Origin: a virus
Strand: one strand, 5' to 3'
IMG/VR virus record: IMGVR_UViG_3300048929_000769
Coordinates: 1-47,873 of that record
Length of the DNA stretch: 47,873 bases
Position 1 is the first letter of the stretch, and each line of letters opens with the position of its first letter. Under the pieces are notes generated by a model that was not told where the DNA came from, did not search any database, and was given only the letters and a program-made list of their open reading frames with translations. Made by a program: the position numbers and the translations under genes. Positions 1-8,095 of this stretch are shown one piece after another.

Positions 1-1677
1 TTAAATAATATCCACACGGGCATCCGTGCGGTTAATACCTTTGGGACGATTAAACCCAAATCGAACTTTTACCTCAGCTTTTTTCTTTCTAAGACTACCG
101 TCTGGAGATTCATGAGTAATCACAATAATCTCTTTAACTAAAGTCATTACAATTTGCCGCTTAGTTTCGAATGATGGATCACCTTCGACTTTAGCACGAA
201 ATTCATTAAGTATTTTTTCTGCAGTAGTAAAGTGAAGAGTGATTAATTTGTCATTTTCGATTAGTTCATTTATATGTTGTATTCGATTCTGTAGGTTTAA
301 ACTCTCATCCATTATACTTTGTAACTGCTTTTCTACATCTAACGCAGTAATCATTTTTTGTCTATATAGATTTAATATGCTTTGTCTTTCATTCTCTTTG
401 TCAACAAGACTTTGAGTTACCAACTTTATTTCTTGTTGTAATTCTTCTTTCAGACTCTTCTTAGCATCTATACCTTGTTGCAGTTCTTTGACTGCATCAC
501 CTGGATTTAGAATAAACTCCTCGCATTCATTCCATACTAGATTTTCGATCCACTCAGCAGGTATATTTTTTGAAGGACATTTTTCAATGGGGCCTTTGTA
601 AACTGTTTTACCAGTACATCTATAAAATGGTTTTAACGTTCGTTTTCCAGTCTTACGAGATGTTGAGTTAAAAGCAACACCAACATAAGTAAGGCCACAG
701 CATCCACATTTAATCAACCCGCGTAATAAATAAGGCCTTGTTGAATTTCGAGCTGAATTAAGGCGGTTGTCTCGTAATGTTTGTTGTGCTGCATCCCAAA
801 TTTCCTCAGATACTATTGCCGGTACTTCTCTCACTATTATTTCACGCTCACGCTTTGAACGTTTACCATATTCATGGTAGCCCTTATAGGTTGTGTTTTT
901 AATTGTACTGCCAACTCTAGCAGGTCGCCAAATACCCGCAGTGTTCTCCTTACGTTTACCACGATCCCTTTTTAACTTTCGTCCGTGGATTGCATATGAT
1001 GGAGGAATTTTGAGGTCATTAAGGTAATCAGCAACTTGTATGGTAGACATTTTTTGATGAGCAATTAAATGATAGATTAATCTTATCACACCAGCTTCAG
1101 ATAAATATTCTTTACGAGGTAAGGGATCTTCATTTAATTCCAGAAAACCCTCGTTATTCACCCGATATCCATAAGGAACAATCCCACCTAACCATTTACC
1201 CAAACGTGCATGTCTATTAGCACCATGCCACATTGTCTCAATTAAAGTATCTCTATCAAACTCAGCTTGGCCAGCTAACAGTGTTATAACAAATCGGCCC
1301 ATTGGAGTACTAGTGTCAAAAGGCTCGGTCATTGATCTTATGGTTACTCCATACTGTTCAAGCTGATATACTGCATCTAATATAACCCGAGCTTTACGAC
1401 CTAAACGCTTCATATTATAAATCAGTACAAGCTTAATTTTTCCTGCTTTGGCATCCTCAATAAGACGATTACCATCAGGGCGTTCTTCGAGGGCATGGGC
1501 ATGTCCACTTACTCCATCATCTTTATATAAATCTACGATATTTATCTTGTGAAGATCAGCATATTTATGAGCATATTCAATTTGAGTTTCGATTGTTTCG
1601 CGTTCTTGCTGATCCTCTGAAGATACACGCGCATAAATAACAGCATCTTCAAAACCTTTACTTTCAAAATTAAACAT
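1..1677 (-). CDS. int: Large serine recombinase (phage integrase)
   Basis: Site-specific DNA recombinase expected to integrate and excise the phage through a covalent serine-DNA intermediate. The N-terminus (from about residue 13) has the resolvase signature YARVSS with the likely catalytic Ser19, followed by the GVSG and NMKRLGR segments of the catalytic domain. A recombinase domain follows (about residues 165-310), then a zinc ribbon (CGCCG ... YRCTG ... KCPSK, about 325-375) and a C-terminal coiled coil (about 400-490). At 558 aa it fits the large serine integrase class. I chose the ATG at 1677 because GAGGTG lies 6-7 bases upstream; a TTG at 1695 would have no ribosome binding site. It is last in the minus-strand lysogeny operon, and its stop codon touches the window edge, so attP/attL is probably just outside. 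Role well supported; the target site is unknown. Confidence 0.95.
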   Translation of the reverse strand: MFNFESKGFEDAVIYARVSSEDQQERETIETQIEYAHKYADLHKINIVDLYKDDGVSGHAHALEERPDGNRLIEDAKAGKIKLVLIYNMKRLGRKARVILDAVYQLEQYGVTIRSMTEPFDTSTPMGRFVITLLAGQAEFDRDTLIETMWHGANRHARLGKWLGGIVPYGYRVNNEGFLELNEDPLPRKEYLSEAGVIRLIYHLIAHQKMSTIQVADYLNDLKIPPSYAIHGRKLKRDRGKRKENTAGIWRPARVGSTIKNTTYKGYHEYGKRSKREREIIVREVPAIVSEEIWDAAQQTLRDNRLNSARNSTRPYLLRGLIKCGCCGLTYVGVAFNSTSRKTGKRTLKPFYRCTGKTVYKGPIEKCPSKNIPAEWIENLVWNECEEFILNPGDAVKELQQGIDAKKSLKEELQQEIKLVTQSLVDKENERQSILNLYRQKMITALDVEKQLQSIMDESLNLQNRIQHINELIENDKLITLHFTTAEKILNEFRAKVEGDPSFETKRQIVMTLVKEIIVITHESPDGSLRKKKAEVKVRFGFNRPKGINRTDARVDII

Positions 1678-1699
1678 ATCTAACACCTCAGTCAAATTA

Positions 1700-2344
1700 T
1701 TATTGTAAAAGTCCTTTATCTACATAGCCCGATAACCCCTTATTGATGAGCTGACGATCTAACTGGACTAATAATTTGTTAGTCTCGGATGACCACTGTG
1801 GGGGATGGGTAGACACTTTGTTGTGATTAACTTGAACAATTGCCTTATTCAAGCATCCTTGCATTATACGTCGTTGTATTTGCTCCACACGCTTCTTAGC
1901 AAAGGAGATTGGAACGTGAAAAGTTTCAGCAATATATGTAATAGAGTCAATTCGTGAATCAGGAATTGGAAGACGTGAAAATATAGAAAAGGGAATAGCA
2001 GCATACATAGCAAAATACTCTGCTTCATTCTCCTGAGCTACTGTAAAAGTTTCAGGCATAATGATTTGATTCCCAGCGTGACGCAACAAATGACAGAGTT
2101 CATGCAAAAAATCAGTCCACTGTTCTTCTTTAGATAGTTGACTATTTAAGATCATAGTAAGTATGCCAGGACCAATCTCTATGCCTTTACTTGGCATAGG
2201 TTTATAGTAATACCAAATGTTTAGCCGATAAGAGAACTCTTCTATATTAAGTTGATGAACTTCTGTTATATTTAAATCTTGATAAAGTTGTTCGACCCAA
2301 TCTTCTAAATTGGTCATATAGTAGTACTGAAATTCTGTCATCAT
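1700..2344 (-). CDS. ImmA/IrrE-type metallopeptidase
   Basis: A 214-aa protein with a zinc-protease HELCH motif (HExxH) in the middle and a downstream ENEAEYFA segment that supplies the third ligand/acidic region typical of ImmA/IrrE (COG2856). In ICEBs1 and related phages, such proteases cleave or inactivate the neighbouring XRE repressor to trigger induction, and the repressor here is two genes upstream. I chose the ATG at 2344 (ATGATG) because AAGGAGA sits just upstream; a longer frame to 2398 lacks a ribosome binding site. It is in the same minus-strand operon as repressor and integrase. Substrate is inferred from context only. Confidence 0.88.
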   Translation of the reverse strand: MMTEFQYYYMTNLEDWVEQLYQDLNITEVHQLNIEEFSYRLNIWYYYKPMPSKGIEIGPGILTMILNSQLSKEEQWTDFLHELCHLLRHAGNQIIMPETFTVAQENEAEYFAMYAAIPFSIFSRLPIPDSRIDSITYIAETFHVPISFAKKRVEQIQRRIMQGCLNKAIVQVNHNKVSTHPPQWSSETNKLLVQLDRQLINKGLSGYVDKGLLQ

Positions 2345-2413
2345 GGATGTCTCCTTCAGGGAACGTATGTTCTGTTTTGAGGTGAAAAGAAAAGCCATTG
2401 CTGGCTTTAAAAT

Positions 2414-2839
2414 TTAGTTAAAATGTTTATCTACAGAGTTTGGAATTTTGAGTGAACCACTGTAGTTATTATTTTGAATCTTCTTATAGTAGGGAATTCT
2501 CTTTACTAAAGTCGTAGAAATTTTAGTTATTTTTATTTTACTTAAATTAATATCACCATATGGAAGCCCAATTTCTATAATATTATTATCTGATAGAAGT
2601 GAATCATCCTTAATAAAATTGTCATGTTGGGAGTATCTTCTCTCCTTTGTTATGGAATAGATTATTGAACTAATCAATATAACTCCAAAAAGTATTATTA
2701 TTGCTTTTCCCCACCAAGAAAATTCCCATAAAAATAGTGCTGCTAATGCACTAAAAGCTAATGAAATGAAACTCTTAATCCCTTTGCCATACAGTAAAAC
2801 TACAATCAATATAATTATTAATATAACCAAAGTAATCAA
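2414..2839 (-). CDS. Small membrane protein in the lysogeny operon
   Basis: A 141-aa protein of unrecognised family. The first 65 residues hold two to three strongly hydrophobic segments (about 1-17, 25-42 and 46-63), followed by a hydrophilic C-terminal half with several Lys and Asn, probably cytoplasmic. Start is TTG at 2839 with a weak GGGGAT-like site. It lies between the repressor and the ImmA-like protease and is expected to be expressed in the lysogen. A position in the immunity operon plus membrane location is compatible with superinfection exclusion, but no sequence motif proves this. Confidence 0.6.
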   Translation of the reverse strand: MITLVILIIILIVVLLYGKGIKSFISLAFSALAALFLWEFSWWGKAIIILFGVILISSIIYSITKERRYSQHDNFIKDDSLLSDNNIIEIGLPYGDINLSKIKITKISTTLVKRIPYYKKIQNNNYSGSLKIPNSVDKHFN

Positions 2840-2872
2840 CCCATTAAATCCCCATCGGCTGAGGTATTTGCT

Positions 2873-3277
2873 CTATTCACCCTGTCTTTGACCAGGCTTT
2901 CGGTCCTTTTCTTTCTCAAGCAAAATTTTAAATATTTGACGCATTTCTTCACGACGTTCTTCTGGAGCATTTAAATAATCTTTGAAGAAGATCCCGTGTT
3001 CAGGATTGTTAATAAATTCTTCGAAGGCAGCTTGTTCTTTTTGATTAAAATCATCAATTTCATCTGATGAACGTGTTTTATTGCTTCGACCTAAAAGATA
3101 GTCTGTATTAACTTCATAGAGATCAGCGAGTTTAGTCAGCATTCCTGTATCAGGATCCCTATAATCCCGTTCATAATTAGAAAGAACAGAATTTGTAATT
3201 CCTAATCTTTCCGCAACATACATTTGAGACCAACCTTTTTTTTCACGTTCTTTTTTTAAACGATTTCCTAAACTCAT
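2873..3277 (-). CDS. XRE-family repressor (CI-like)
   Basis: A 134-aa protein with an N-terminal helix-turn-helix of the Cro/C1 class (about residues 8-60, including WSQMYVAERLGI and SNYERDYRDP) and a charged C-terminal region rich in Glu and Lys. It lacks a LexA-type peptidase domain, which fits inactivation by the ImmA-like protease downstream rather than RecA-stimulated self-cleavage. The start ATG at 3277 has GGCGG upstream. It is divergent from the Cro-like gene at 3440 across an operator region with three 15-bp dyads, the arrangement of a lysis/lysogeny switch. Confidence 0.9.
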   Translation of the reverse strand: MSLGNRLKKEREKKGWSQMYVAERLGITNSVLSNYERDYRDPDTGMLTKLADLYEVNTDYLLGRSNKTRSSDEIDDFNQKEQAAFEEFINNPEHGIFFKDYLNAPEERREEMRQIFKILLEKEKDRKPGQRQGE

Positions 3278-3310
3278 AATAATACCGCCTTATTTACTTT
3301 CTTGCTTAAT

Positions 3311-3339
3311 ATGATATCAGTGTTTCACTCTCCGTTAAA
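3311..3339 (-). promoter_or_regulatory. Candidate promoter for repressor operon
   Basis: On the minus strand, TTTAAC (3339-3334) and TATCAT (3316-3311) are separated by 17 bases and lie 30-60 bases upstream of the repressor start. Match to consensus is only moderate, but operator O1 (3345-3359) sits directly upstream, as expected for an autoregulated repressor promoter. Confidence 0.4.
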
Positions 3340-3344
3340 CAAAT

Positions 3345-3359
3345 TCAACTAAAAGTTGA
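3345..3359. promoter_or_regulatory. Operator O1 of the phage switch
   Basis: Perfect dyad TCAAC-TAAAA-GTTGA, 15 bp. It shares half-site type and spacing with three other dyads at 3374-3388, 3409-3423 and 3635-3649. Likely binding site for the XRE repressor and/or the Cro-like protein. Confidence 0.6.
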
Positions 3360-3367
3360 TAAATGTG

Positions 3368-3396
3368 TTGACTTACACGTAAAGTGTAATTATAAT
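3368..3396 (+). promoter_or_regulatory. Lytic promoter (PR-like) with embedded operator O2
   Basis: TTGACT (3368-3373) and TATAAT (3391-3396) with an exact 17-bp spacer make a near-consensus sigma-A promoter facing the Cro-like gene. The spacer is filled by the dyad TACAC-GTAAA-GTGTA (3374-3388), so repressor bound there would block RNA polymerase. The expected transcription start is near 3403. Confidence 0.85.
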
Positions 3397-3408
3397 AGGA
3401 ATAACAAA

Positions 3409-3423
3409 TCAACTTTACGTGTA
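3409..3423. promoter_or_regulatory. Operator O3, downstream of the lytic promoter
   Basis: Dyad TCAAC-TTTAC-GTGTA combines one half-site type from O1 (TCAAC) and one from O2 (GTGTA). It lies between the predicted transcription start and the GGGAGGTG ribosome binding site of the Cro-like gene. The stretch 3412-3424 is also the exact reverse complement of 3373-3385. Confidence 0.6.
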
Positions 3424-3439
3424 ATTGGGAGGTGCTTAG

Positions 3440-3643
3440 ATGGAATTATTTCAAAAAATAAAAAAGATTCGTCAGGCAAAAGGTGTTACACAAACCTTTG
3501 TTGCAACAGAAACTGGTATGACCATTTCAAATTATAATATGAAGGAAAATGGAAAACGAACAATTACGGCTCTTGAATTAGAATCAATTGCAAAAGCTAT
3601 TGGTGAACCAGTAGGAGTTTTTTTTGATGAAAAATCAACGTAA
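3440..3643 (+). CDS. Cro-like XRE regulator
   Basis: A 67-aa helix-turn-helix protein consisting of only the DNA-binding domain (TQTFVATETG and ENGKRTITALELESIAKA are helix-turn-helix-like). Single-domain size, divergent orientation from the larger repressor and position behind the operator-controlled promoter are typical of Cro. The ribosome binding site is GGGAGGTG. Its stop codon lies inside a fourth operator dyad (3635-3649), suggesting feedback on the downstream early operon. Confidence 0.85.
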   Translation: MELFQKIKKIRQAKGVTQTFVATETGMTISNYNMKENGKRTITALELESIAKAIGEPVGVFFDEKST

Positions 3644-3649
3644 AGTTGA
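3635..3649. promoter_or_regulatory. Operator O4 overlapping the end of the Cro-like gene
   Basis: Perfect dyad TCAAC-GTAAA-GTTGA with the same half-site as O1 and the same GTAAA centre as O2. It overlaps the stop codon of the Cro-like gene, so it may act as a roadblock or control a weak promoter for the early genes that follow. Confidence 0.5.
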
Positions 3650-3691
3650 ATTTTGATTAACTAACACTATCAAAACAAGGAGGTAGGGTAG

Positions 3692-3829
3692 ATGGAAATT
3701 CAGGATATTCGTGAAGTAAAAGAAACTCGTAATGCTGATGAAGCTACTAGATTAATTCGTGAAGGATGGATTCTTGACTATAGAGAACATGGCCAAGGCT
3801 ATTCACGATATATACTTATAAAATTTTAA
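3692..3829 (+). CDS. Small early protein, unknown (45 aa)
   Basis: An open frame of 45 codons starts with ATG at 3692, preceded by AAGGAGGTAGG, a very strong ribosome binding site. The peptide is charged, with EADEATRLIREGW-like helical spacing and an aromatic C-terminal part (GWILDYREHGQGYSRYIL, probably beta-strands). The pattern of 'helix, EGWIL, strands' is seen in small phage proteins of unknown function. It is first in the early operon after the Cro-like gene. Confidence 0.65.
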   Translation: MEIQDIREVKETRNADEATRLIREGWILDYREHGQGYSRYILIKF

Positions 3830-3841
3830 GGAGGGGTTTCC

Positions 3842-3979
3842 ATGGAACATCCTCCAGGTATCACTTATAAGGCGGAATATGAGCCAGATAGTGAAAGGAT
3901 GACTAAGGCACTCCAAATTTTAAAAGAAGCTCCTTTTCCAAAAGAAGAATCTCAGGAGGACATTCAAGAAGGAGCATAA
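3842..3979 (+). CDS. Small acidic early protein, unknown (45 aa)
   Basis: ATG at 3842 lies just downstream of AAGGAGGGG, and the frame stays open for 45 codons to TAA at 3977. The peptide is rich in Pro, Glu and Lys with no recognised domain. It starts 12 bases after the preceding small gene ends, so both are probably co-translated. Function unknown. Confidence 0.55.
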   Translation: MEHPPGITYKAEYEPDSERMTKALQILKEAPFPKEESQEDIQEGA

Positions 3980-4006
3980 ATTTAGATGCTTCTATATAGA
4001 AGAAAC

Positions 4007-4120
4007 CCGCTGAAGCTGTACTTGCAATCAGCGGATGAGGGGATCGGTAGGGGGAAACAACTTACAACTTAATACTACATTATGCCTCTGTCCGATAAAA
4101 CCCAATTAAACGGACAAAGG
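4007..4120 (+). promoter_or_regulatory. Non-coding leader with two inverted repeats
   Basis: The stretch between 3980 and 4133 has no convincing gene. It holds CCGCTGA (4007-4013) pairing with TCAGCGG (4028-4034), and TGTCCG (4089-4094) pairing with CGGACA (4111-4116). Extension of the second stem would pair an upstream CTC with the GGAG of the ribosome binding site for the 4134 gene. That could modulate its translation; no T-tract is present, so it is not a simple terminator. Confidence 0.35.
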
Positions 4121-4133
4121 AGCGATTCCAAAG

Positions 4134-4649
4134 TTGGCAATTGGACAATTCGGGACTGCACTTGATGCGGTCTTAAAACGTACAGGGAAAACACGAAATG
4201 AGGTTGGGCGCATTGCTCATGTTGACCCATCCTTAGTAGGGAAAATCGTAAAGGGTACTCGTAAGGCATCCACACCAGTAATGCAGGCTGCGGCTAATCA
4301 TTATGATGATGGACAACTATTTCTTGCAGCTGCAGCCGAAGTTACAGGCGGTGCATTTATCCCTTGGCTTGATAGAGCTGATCTTCATCGATCGGCAACT
4401 ACACTTAAAACACTTGAAGAAATTGATGAGGCAGAAGAAGCCTTGCAACGAGCACCGATTACAAAACGTCCTGATCAACTAGATAGTAAAGACAGGGCGG
4501 AAATTGAATTAGCTATAGTAGAGCAAATTGAAGCAGTAACAGCACTATTACATAACATCACAGTGTTATGTAGGGAATATGGCTTCTCATTCTCTCAAAT
4601 GTTTAAAGAGCATCGCGAAGAAATGAAGCTTAAAAAATATATGAAATGA
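4134..4649 (+). CDS. Helix-turn-helix early regulator
   Basis: A 171-aa protein. Residues about 8-50 look like an XRE-type helix-turn-helix (TGKTRNEVGRIAHVDPSLVG), and the remainder is helical, ending in a basic tail (KLKKYMK). The start codon is TTG at 4134 behind AAAGGAG. Early-operon position suggests a phage transcription regulator acting after the Cro-like protein, but the target is unknown. Confidence 0.65.
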   Translation: MAIGQFGTALDAVLKRTGKTRNEVGRIAHVDPSLVGKIVKGTRKASTPVMQAAANHYDDGQLFLAAAAEVTGGAFIPWLDRADLHRSATTLKTLEEIDEAEEALQRAPITKRPDQLDSKDRAEIELAIVEQIEAVTALLHNITVLCREYGFSFSQMFKEHREEMKLKKYMK

Positions 4650-4658
4650 GGGATTCAA

Positions 4659-4886
4659 ATGGATATTGTACAACAGCGAATAAATGAACTTGAAGCAATG
4701 CGAGGTCGATTGGAATTGACTCAAAAAAAGAATGGTGGTTGGGATTGGTTTTTGACCAATGAAATTGAAGAATTAAAAAATGCCCGTCTGGCAGGACGGA
4801 CACTTAGTTTGAGAACTCGACTAAAGTCTCTTGTGGTGTCTATTGTAGCTCATGACCCACAGAAGCGCAAGGGGGCAGGGGCATGA
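4659..4886 (+). CDS. Hypothetical early protein (75 aa)
   Basis: Starts at ATG 4659 behind GAGGGATT. The N-terminal half is a predicted amphipathic helix (NELEAMRGRLELTQKK), and the C-terminus is basic (HDPQKRKG). No family recognised. Its TGA overlaps the ATG of the next gene (ATGA at 4883), indicating translational coupling. Confidence 0.6.
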   Translation: MDIVQQRINELEAMRGRLELTQKKNGGWDWFLTNEIEELKNARLAGRTLSLRTRLKSLVVSIVAHDPQKRKGAGA

Positions 4887-5155
4887 ATACATTAACTGGA
4901 CAAGCCATGCAGGTGATTCAAAGGTTGACTGTAGTAAGTAATCCAACTCGTATTTTTGAGGTTGGTACTGAGCTTGATGGTCGTGAAGTCATTGAAATTA
5001 AACCAGTTGGAGAAGAGTGGCCTGATCGTATTCATTCAGAATTTTATGTACTAGATGAGAATAACAAATTAATTGCAAGTATCGAAAACGCTCCAGTCAT
5101 TATTGATTGGAAGACAATTGCTGAAGATGGACCTGTACCAGAAAATGAAAAATGA
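4883..5155 (+). CDS. Hypothetical early protein (90 aa)
   Basis: Coupled to the preceding gene by an ATGA overlap, with AGCGCAAGGGGG upstream as ribosome binding site. Sequence alternates hydrophobic and charged residues (RIFEVGTELDGREVIEIKPVG), suggesting a small beta-rich fold. Function unknown. Confidence 0.6.
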   Translation: MNTLTGQAMQVIQRLTVVSNPTRIFEVGTELDGREVIEIKPVGEEWPDRIHSEFYVLDENNKLIASIENAPVIIDWKTIAEDGPVPENEK

Positions 5156-5173
5156 CCTGCGGGAACAGGTCAT
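5152..5173. repeat. Perfect 8-bp inverted repeat
   Basis: ATGACCTG (5152-5159) and CAGGTCAT (5166-5173) flank a 6-base loop. It begins at the stop codon of the 4883 gene and lies 67 bases before the next start. No T-tract follows. It may be an mRNA processing/stability hairpin or a protein-binding dyad. Confidence 0.4.
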
Positions 5174-5239
5174 CAAAATTACTAATTTACTTGCCCTCAC
5201 TATAGCAGATGAGGGCGAAGCACACAAGGGGGAAAGACA

Positions 5240-5500
5240 TTGGGTACCGCTTATTCGGTTGATATTACTGATCAAAACATTGCTGTTGAGGTTAAACCTG
5301 AAAGTGCATTTAATTCTCCACTTCTTAGTATTAACGGTAAATTTGGTAGCTTTCAATTATTCGCTGTTGATGAACAACTTGCAGAAATCGAATATGCTCT
5401 CCGAACTTATCTAAACGGTATTCGTTACACTGAAGCACCAGATCAGCAAGCTATCTTAAACGATGAGTTGGCTCAATCAATTAAGGAGGAAATCGCATGA
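5240..5500 (+). CDS. Hypothetical early protein (86 aa)
   Basis: TTG start at 5240 with AAGGGGGAAAG upstream. The product is acidic, probably beta-strands first (VDITDQNIAVEVKPES) then a helix (EQLAEIEYALRTYL). No family recognised. It overlaps the next gene by four bases (ATGA). Confidence 0.6.
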   Translation: MGTAYSVDITDQNIAVEVKPESAFNSPLLSINGKFGSFQLFAVDEQLAEIEYALRTYLNGIRYTEAPDQQAILNDELAQSIKEEIA

Positions 5501-5841
5501 CAAAGCATATGACCAAGTTAGATATTATTAACCGTTTACTAGCATTACCTAAAGAGATTTCGACAGCAGAGAATGTTCTGTTATTAGCTAATAACGGCTT
5601 GTTATCAGCAAAAGATGTTCTTCAACGCAAGGAAGATGACTTATTGTTCGGAAATGTGATTGATGGTAAAAATGCTGAAATAAGATCAGCACAAATGCGT
5701 CAGGGCACTCAAACAGAACGTGAAAATTTAAGTACTGCTGAACGAGATGTAAAGAACGCTGCTGTTCGTCTTGGTGCTTTGCGTGATGAATTCAGAGCAT
5801 TACAGTCTGTAGCATTTTTACTGAAGGAGGACGTTGCATGA
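5497..5841 (+). CDS. Helical protein preceding the SbcC-like ATPase (114 aa)
   Basis: A largely helical, charged 114-aa protein with heptad-like Leu/Ala spacing and no visible catalytic motif. It begins within an ATGA overlap behind AAGGAGG and ends by ATGA overlap with the large ATPase gene. Tight coupling suggests an accessory subunit of the ATPase or a shared role in recombination; that is inference from position only. Confidence 0.6.
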   Translation: MTKHMTKLDIINRLLALPKEISTAENVLLLANNGLLSAKDVLQRKEDDLLFGNVIDGKNAEIRSAQMRQGTQTERENLSTAERDVKNAAVRLGALRDEFRALQSVAFLLKEDVA

Positions 5842-7850
5842 AAAAGATTGTGTTAGAACGTCTGACACTTCGGAATTTTAAAGGATTTAAAGAGTTTACT
5901 CTTAGCACCAATGGTGGTAATACGGACGCTTTTGGTGATAACGGTACTGGTAAGACAACTCTTTTTGATGGCTTTGTATGGTTGCTATTTGGTAAAGACA
6001 GTGCTAACCGGTCTGAACAATTATTTGAAATCAAGACATTAGATAGTGCTGGCAAAGTAAAGCAACACAAGTTAGATCATGAAGTCGAAGCGGATCTACT
6101 TATTAATGGACGCAGGAAAACATTCCGCAGAGTTTACAGTGAAAAGTGGACTAAAAAACGTGGTTCTGTAATTGCTTCTTTTGAAGGTCACACCACCGAT
6201 TTTTGTATTGATGGTGTACCAGTCAAGAAGAATGAATATGAAGCTGAAATTGATTCACTCATTAAAGAAGACCTGTTCAAACTTTTGACTTCACCTTCAT
6301 TTTTTAATGAGAAGTTAAAGATGGAGGAACGTCGCAAAGTGCTTTTAGAAATCTGCGGGGATGTCACAGATGCAGAAGTAATCCACTCAAATCCGTCTTT
6401 GCATAAACTTCAATCTATTTTAATTGATACGGACGTTGAGTCACACAAAAGAAAGATCGCTTCCAAATGTAAGGAGATCAATAAATCAATTCAAGAATTA
6501 CCTGTACGAATTTCGGAAGCACAACGAAATCAACCTGACATATCAGAGTTAGATGAGGAAATGCTTCAGGAGGACATTGATACTTTACGTAATCAAATTC
6601 AATTGAAGGAAAATGAATTGTCTCGCATCCAACATGGGAGCGAGACAGCAGTCAAAGAAAAGCGGATTCGTGAGATTGAAGCGGAGATGCTGGAATTCCA
6701 AAATCGATTGCAATTTGAAACATTGGACAAGGTTGCAATCAAACGTGATGAAGTCAATAAGTTACATGCTCAGGTTGATAGTTTACGCCGCAAGATTGAT
6801 GATAATCAGCATCGTATTAAGCAAAATGAGTTAACAATCACATCACGTAATCAAGAAGCTGAACAGCTTAGAAACAAATGGATGGAGACTAATAGTCAAG
6901 TATTTGAAAACCATCATGATACAAATTGTCCGACTTGTGGACAAGGCTTACCCGAAGATCAAGTACAAGCCGCTCATGACAAGGCATTAGCTGATTTTAA
7001 CCGTGGCAAAGCCCGACGTTTGGAACAGATTAGTACTGAAGGGAAACAAGCCAAGGAACAAGTTTCACAGGCCGAGCAAACAAATATTCGTTTGCAGGGT
7101 GAAATTGAACAACTCACTGAACAATTAAATTCTGAACAATCTGCGCTATCGATTGCTGAATTTGAACTTACTGAGTTACGTTCAGGCATTCAAAGCCTTG
7201 ATAGTGATCCAGATTATCAACGACTGATGGAAGAAAAAGAAGCTGTGCGACAAGCAATTTCGCAAGTTCAAAGTTCACAACAAGAAGCATGTTCACAAGT
7301 TCGGGCTGAAATTTCTAATATTCAACAGGAACTTAGAGCTTTGGATGAAGAGTTTGCTAAATTCGCTCAGTATCGAAAGATTGAGAAACGTATTGCTGAA
7401 CTGGAGGGCGAAGAAAGGAAGCTTGCTGCTGAATATGAACGTCTCCAAGAGGAATTATTCCTCACAGAAGAGTTCACACGTTCTAAGGTGGCCTTGCTTG
7501 ATTCAAAGATTAACTCCAAATTCAAACTTGCTAGATTCAGACTCTTTAAGGATCAAATCAATGGCGGTGTGGATGAGGTTTGTGACACGTTGTATAACGG
7601 TGTTCCATATGGTGGTGGATTGAATAATGCGGCTCGTATCAATGTCGGCTTAGACATCATTAATACACTTGGCCAACATTATGGATTCTCTGCACCAATC
7701 TTTATTGATAATGCAGAAGCAGTTACTAAGCTGATAGATACGGATGCGCAAGTCATTCGACTAATAGTAAGTGAAAGGGATAAACGTTTGCGTCTGGAGA
7801 CAACATCAGACAGCAATTTAATTCCAGTAAATATTGAGGTGATCGCATGA
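5838..7850 (+). CDS. SbcC/Rad50-like AAA ATPase
   Basis: A 670-aa SMC-type ATPase. The N-terminal ABC-ATPase half has Walker A GDNGTGKTT (33-41). Long coiled-coil arms (about 200-560) flank a zinc hook CPTCG at 364-368, as in Rad50/SbcC. The C-terminal half has a Walker B-like segment PIFIDNAEAV, with Asn in the position after Asp where SbcC usually has Glu. SbcC-family proteins tether DNA ends and drive an SbcD nuclease, but no SbcD-like phosphodiesterase is in this window. The gene is coupled at both ends by ATGA overlaps and stands next to a probable annealing protein, so a role in phage DNA end processing is likely. Confidence 0.88.
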   Translation: MKKIVLERLTLRNFKGFKEFTLSTNGGNTDAFGDNGTGKTTLFDGFVWLLFGKDSANRSEQLFEIKTLDSAGKVKQHKLDHEVEADLLINGRRKTFRRVYSEKWTKKRGSVIASFEGHTTDFCIDGVPVKKNEYEAEIDSLIKEDLFKLLTSPSFFNEKLKMEERRKVLLEICGDVTDAEVIHSNPSLHKLQSILIDTDVESHKRKIASKCKEINKSIQELPVRISEAQRNQPDISELDEEMLQEDIDTLRNQIQLKENELSRIQHGSETAVKEKRIREIEAEMLEFQNRLQFETLDKVAIKRDEVNKLHAQVDSLRRKIDDNQHRIKQNELTITSRNQEAEQLRNKWMETNSQVFENHHDTNCPTCGQGLPEDQVQAAHDKALADFNRGKARRLEQISTEGKQAKEQVSQAEQTNIRLQGEIEQLTEQLNSEQSALSIAEFELTELRSGIQSLDSDPDYQRLMEEKEAVRQAISQVQSSQQEACSQVRAEISNIQQELRALDEEFAKFAQYRKIEKRIAELEGEERKLAAEYERLQEELFLTEEFTRSKVALLDSKINSKFKLARFRLFKDQINGGVDEVCDTLYNGVPYGGGLNNAARINVGLDIINTLGQHYGFSAPIFIDNAEAVTKLIDTDAQVIRLIVSERDKRLRLETTSDSNLIPVNIEVIA

Positions 7851-8095
7851 GTGAAGTTGTAATAGTAAAGGTCATCACAGGGGAAGGCTGGGAAGGCTAT
7901 TGTCGTGAGAGATTAGAAATCGATGGTAGTGAAGTCATGTCTGTAGGACCACTATCAGAATGTCCAGAAGATGCAATTTTAGAACGAGATTTGGTTGGTC
8001 CTTCTGATTTTGCTAGTTTGTTAAAAAGCTTTCTAGTTGAGCATCAAGGAAAGAAAGTCAGATTTGTTTATGAAGACGAGGGGGATGAAGAATGA
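7847..8095 (+). CDS. Hypothetical acidic protein in recombination cassette (82 aa)
   Basis: Small acidic protein of unrecognised family, joined by ATGA overlaps to the ATPase upstream and the probable annealing protein downstream. It ends in an acidic tail (YEDEGDEE). Its strict position in the cassette suggests a linked role, but no motif shows what it is. Confidence 0.6.
   Translation: MSEVVIVKVITGEGWEGYCRERLEIDGSEVMSVGPLSECPEDAILERDLVGPSDFASLLKSFLVEHQGKKVRFVYEDEGDEE

Noticed and set aside
1-60. attL/attP site at the left edge
   Set aside because: The window begins at the integrase stop codon, so flanking DNA is missing and no core repeat can be identified.
5073-5414. Plus-strand open frame of 113 codons overlapping two early genes
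   Set aside because: It overlaps the 4883 and 5240 genes in another frame, has no ribosome binding site at its ATGs (including ATG 5145) and gives a Leu-rich low-quality product.
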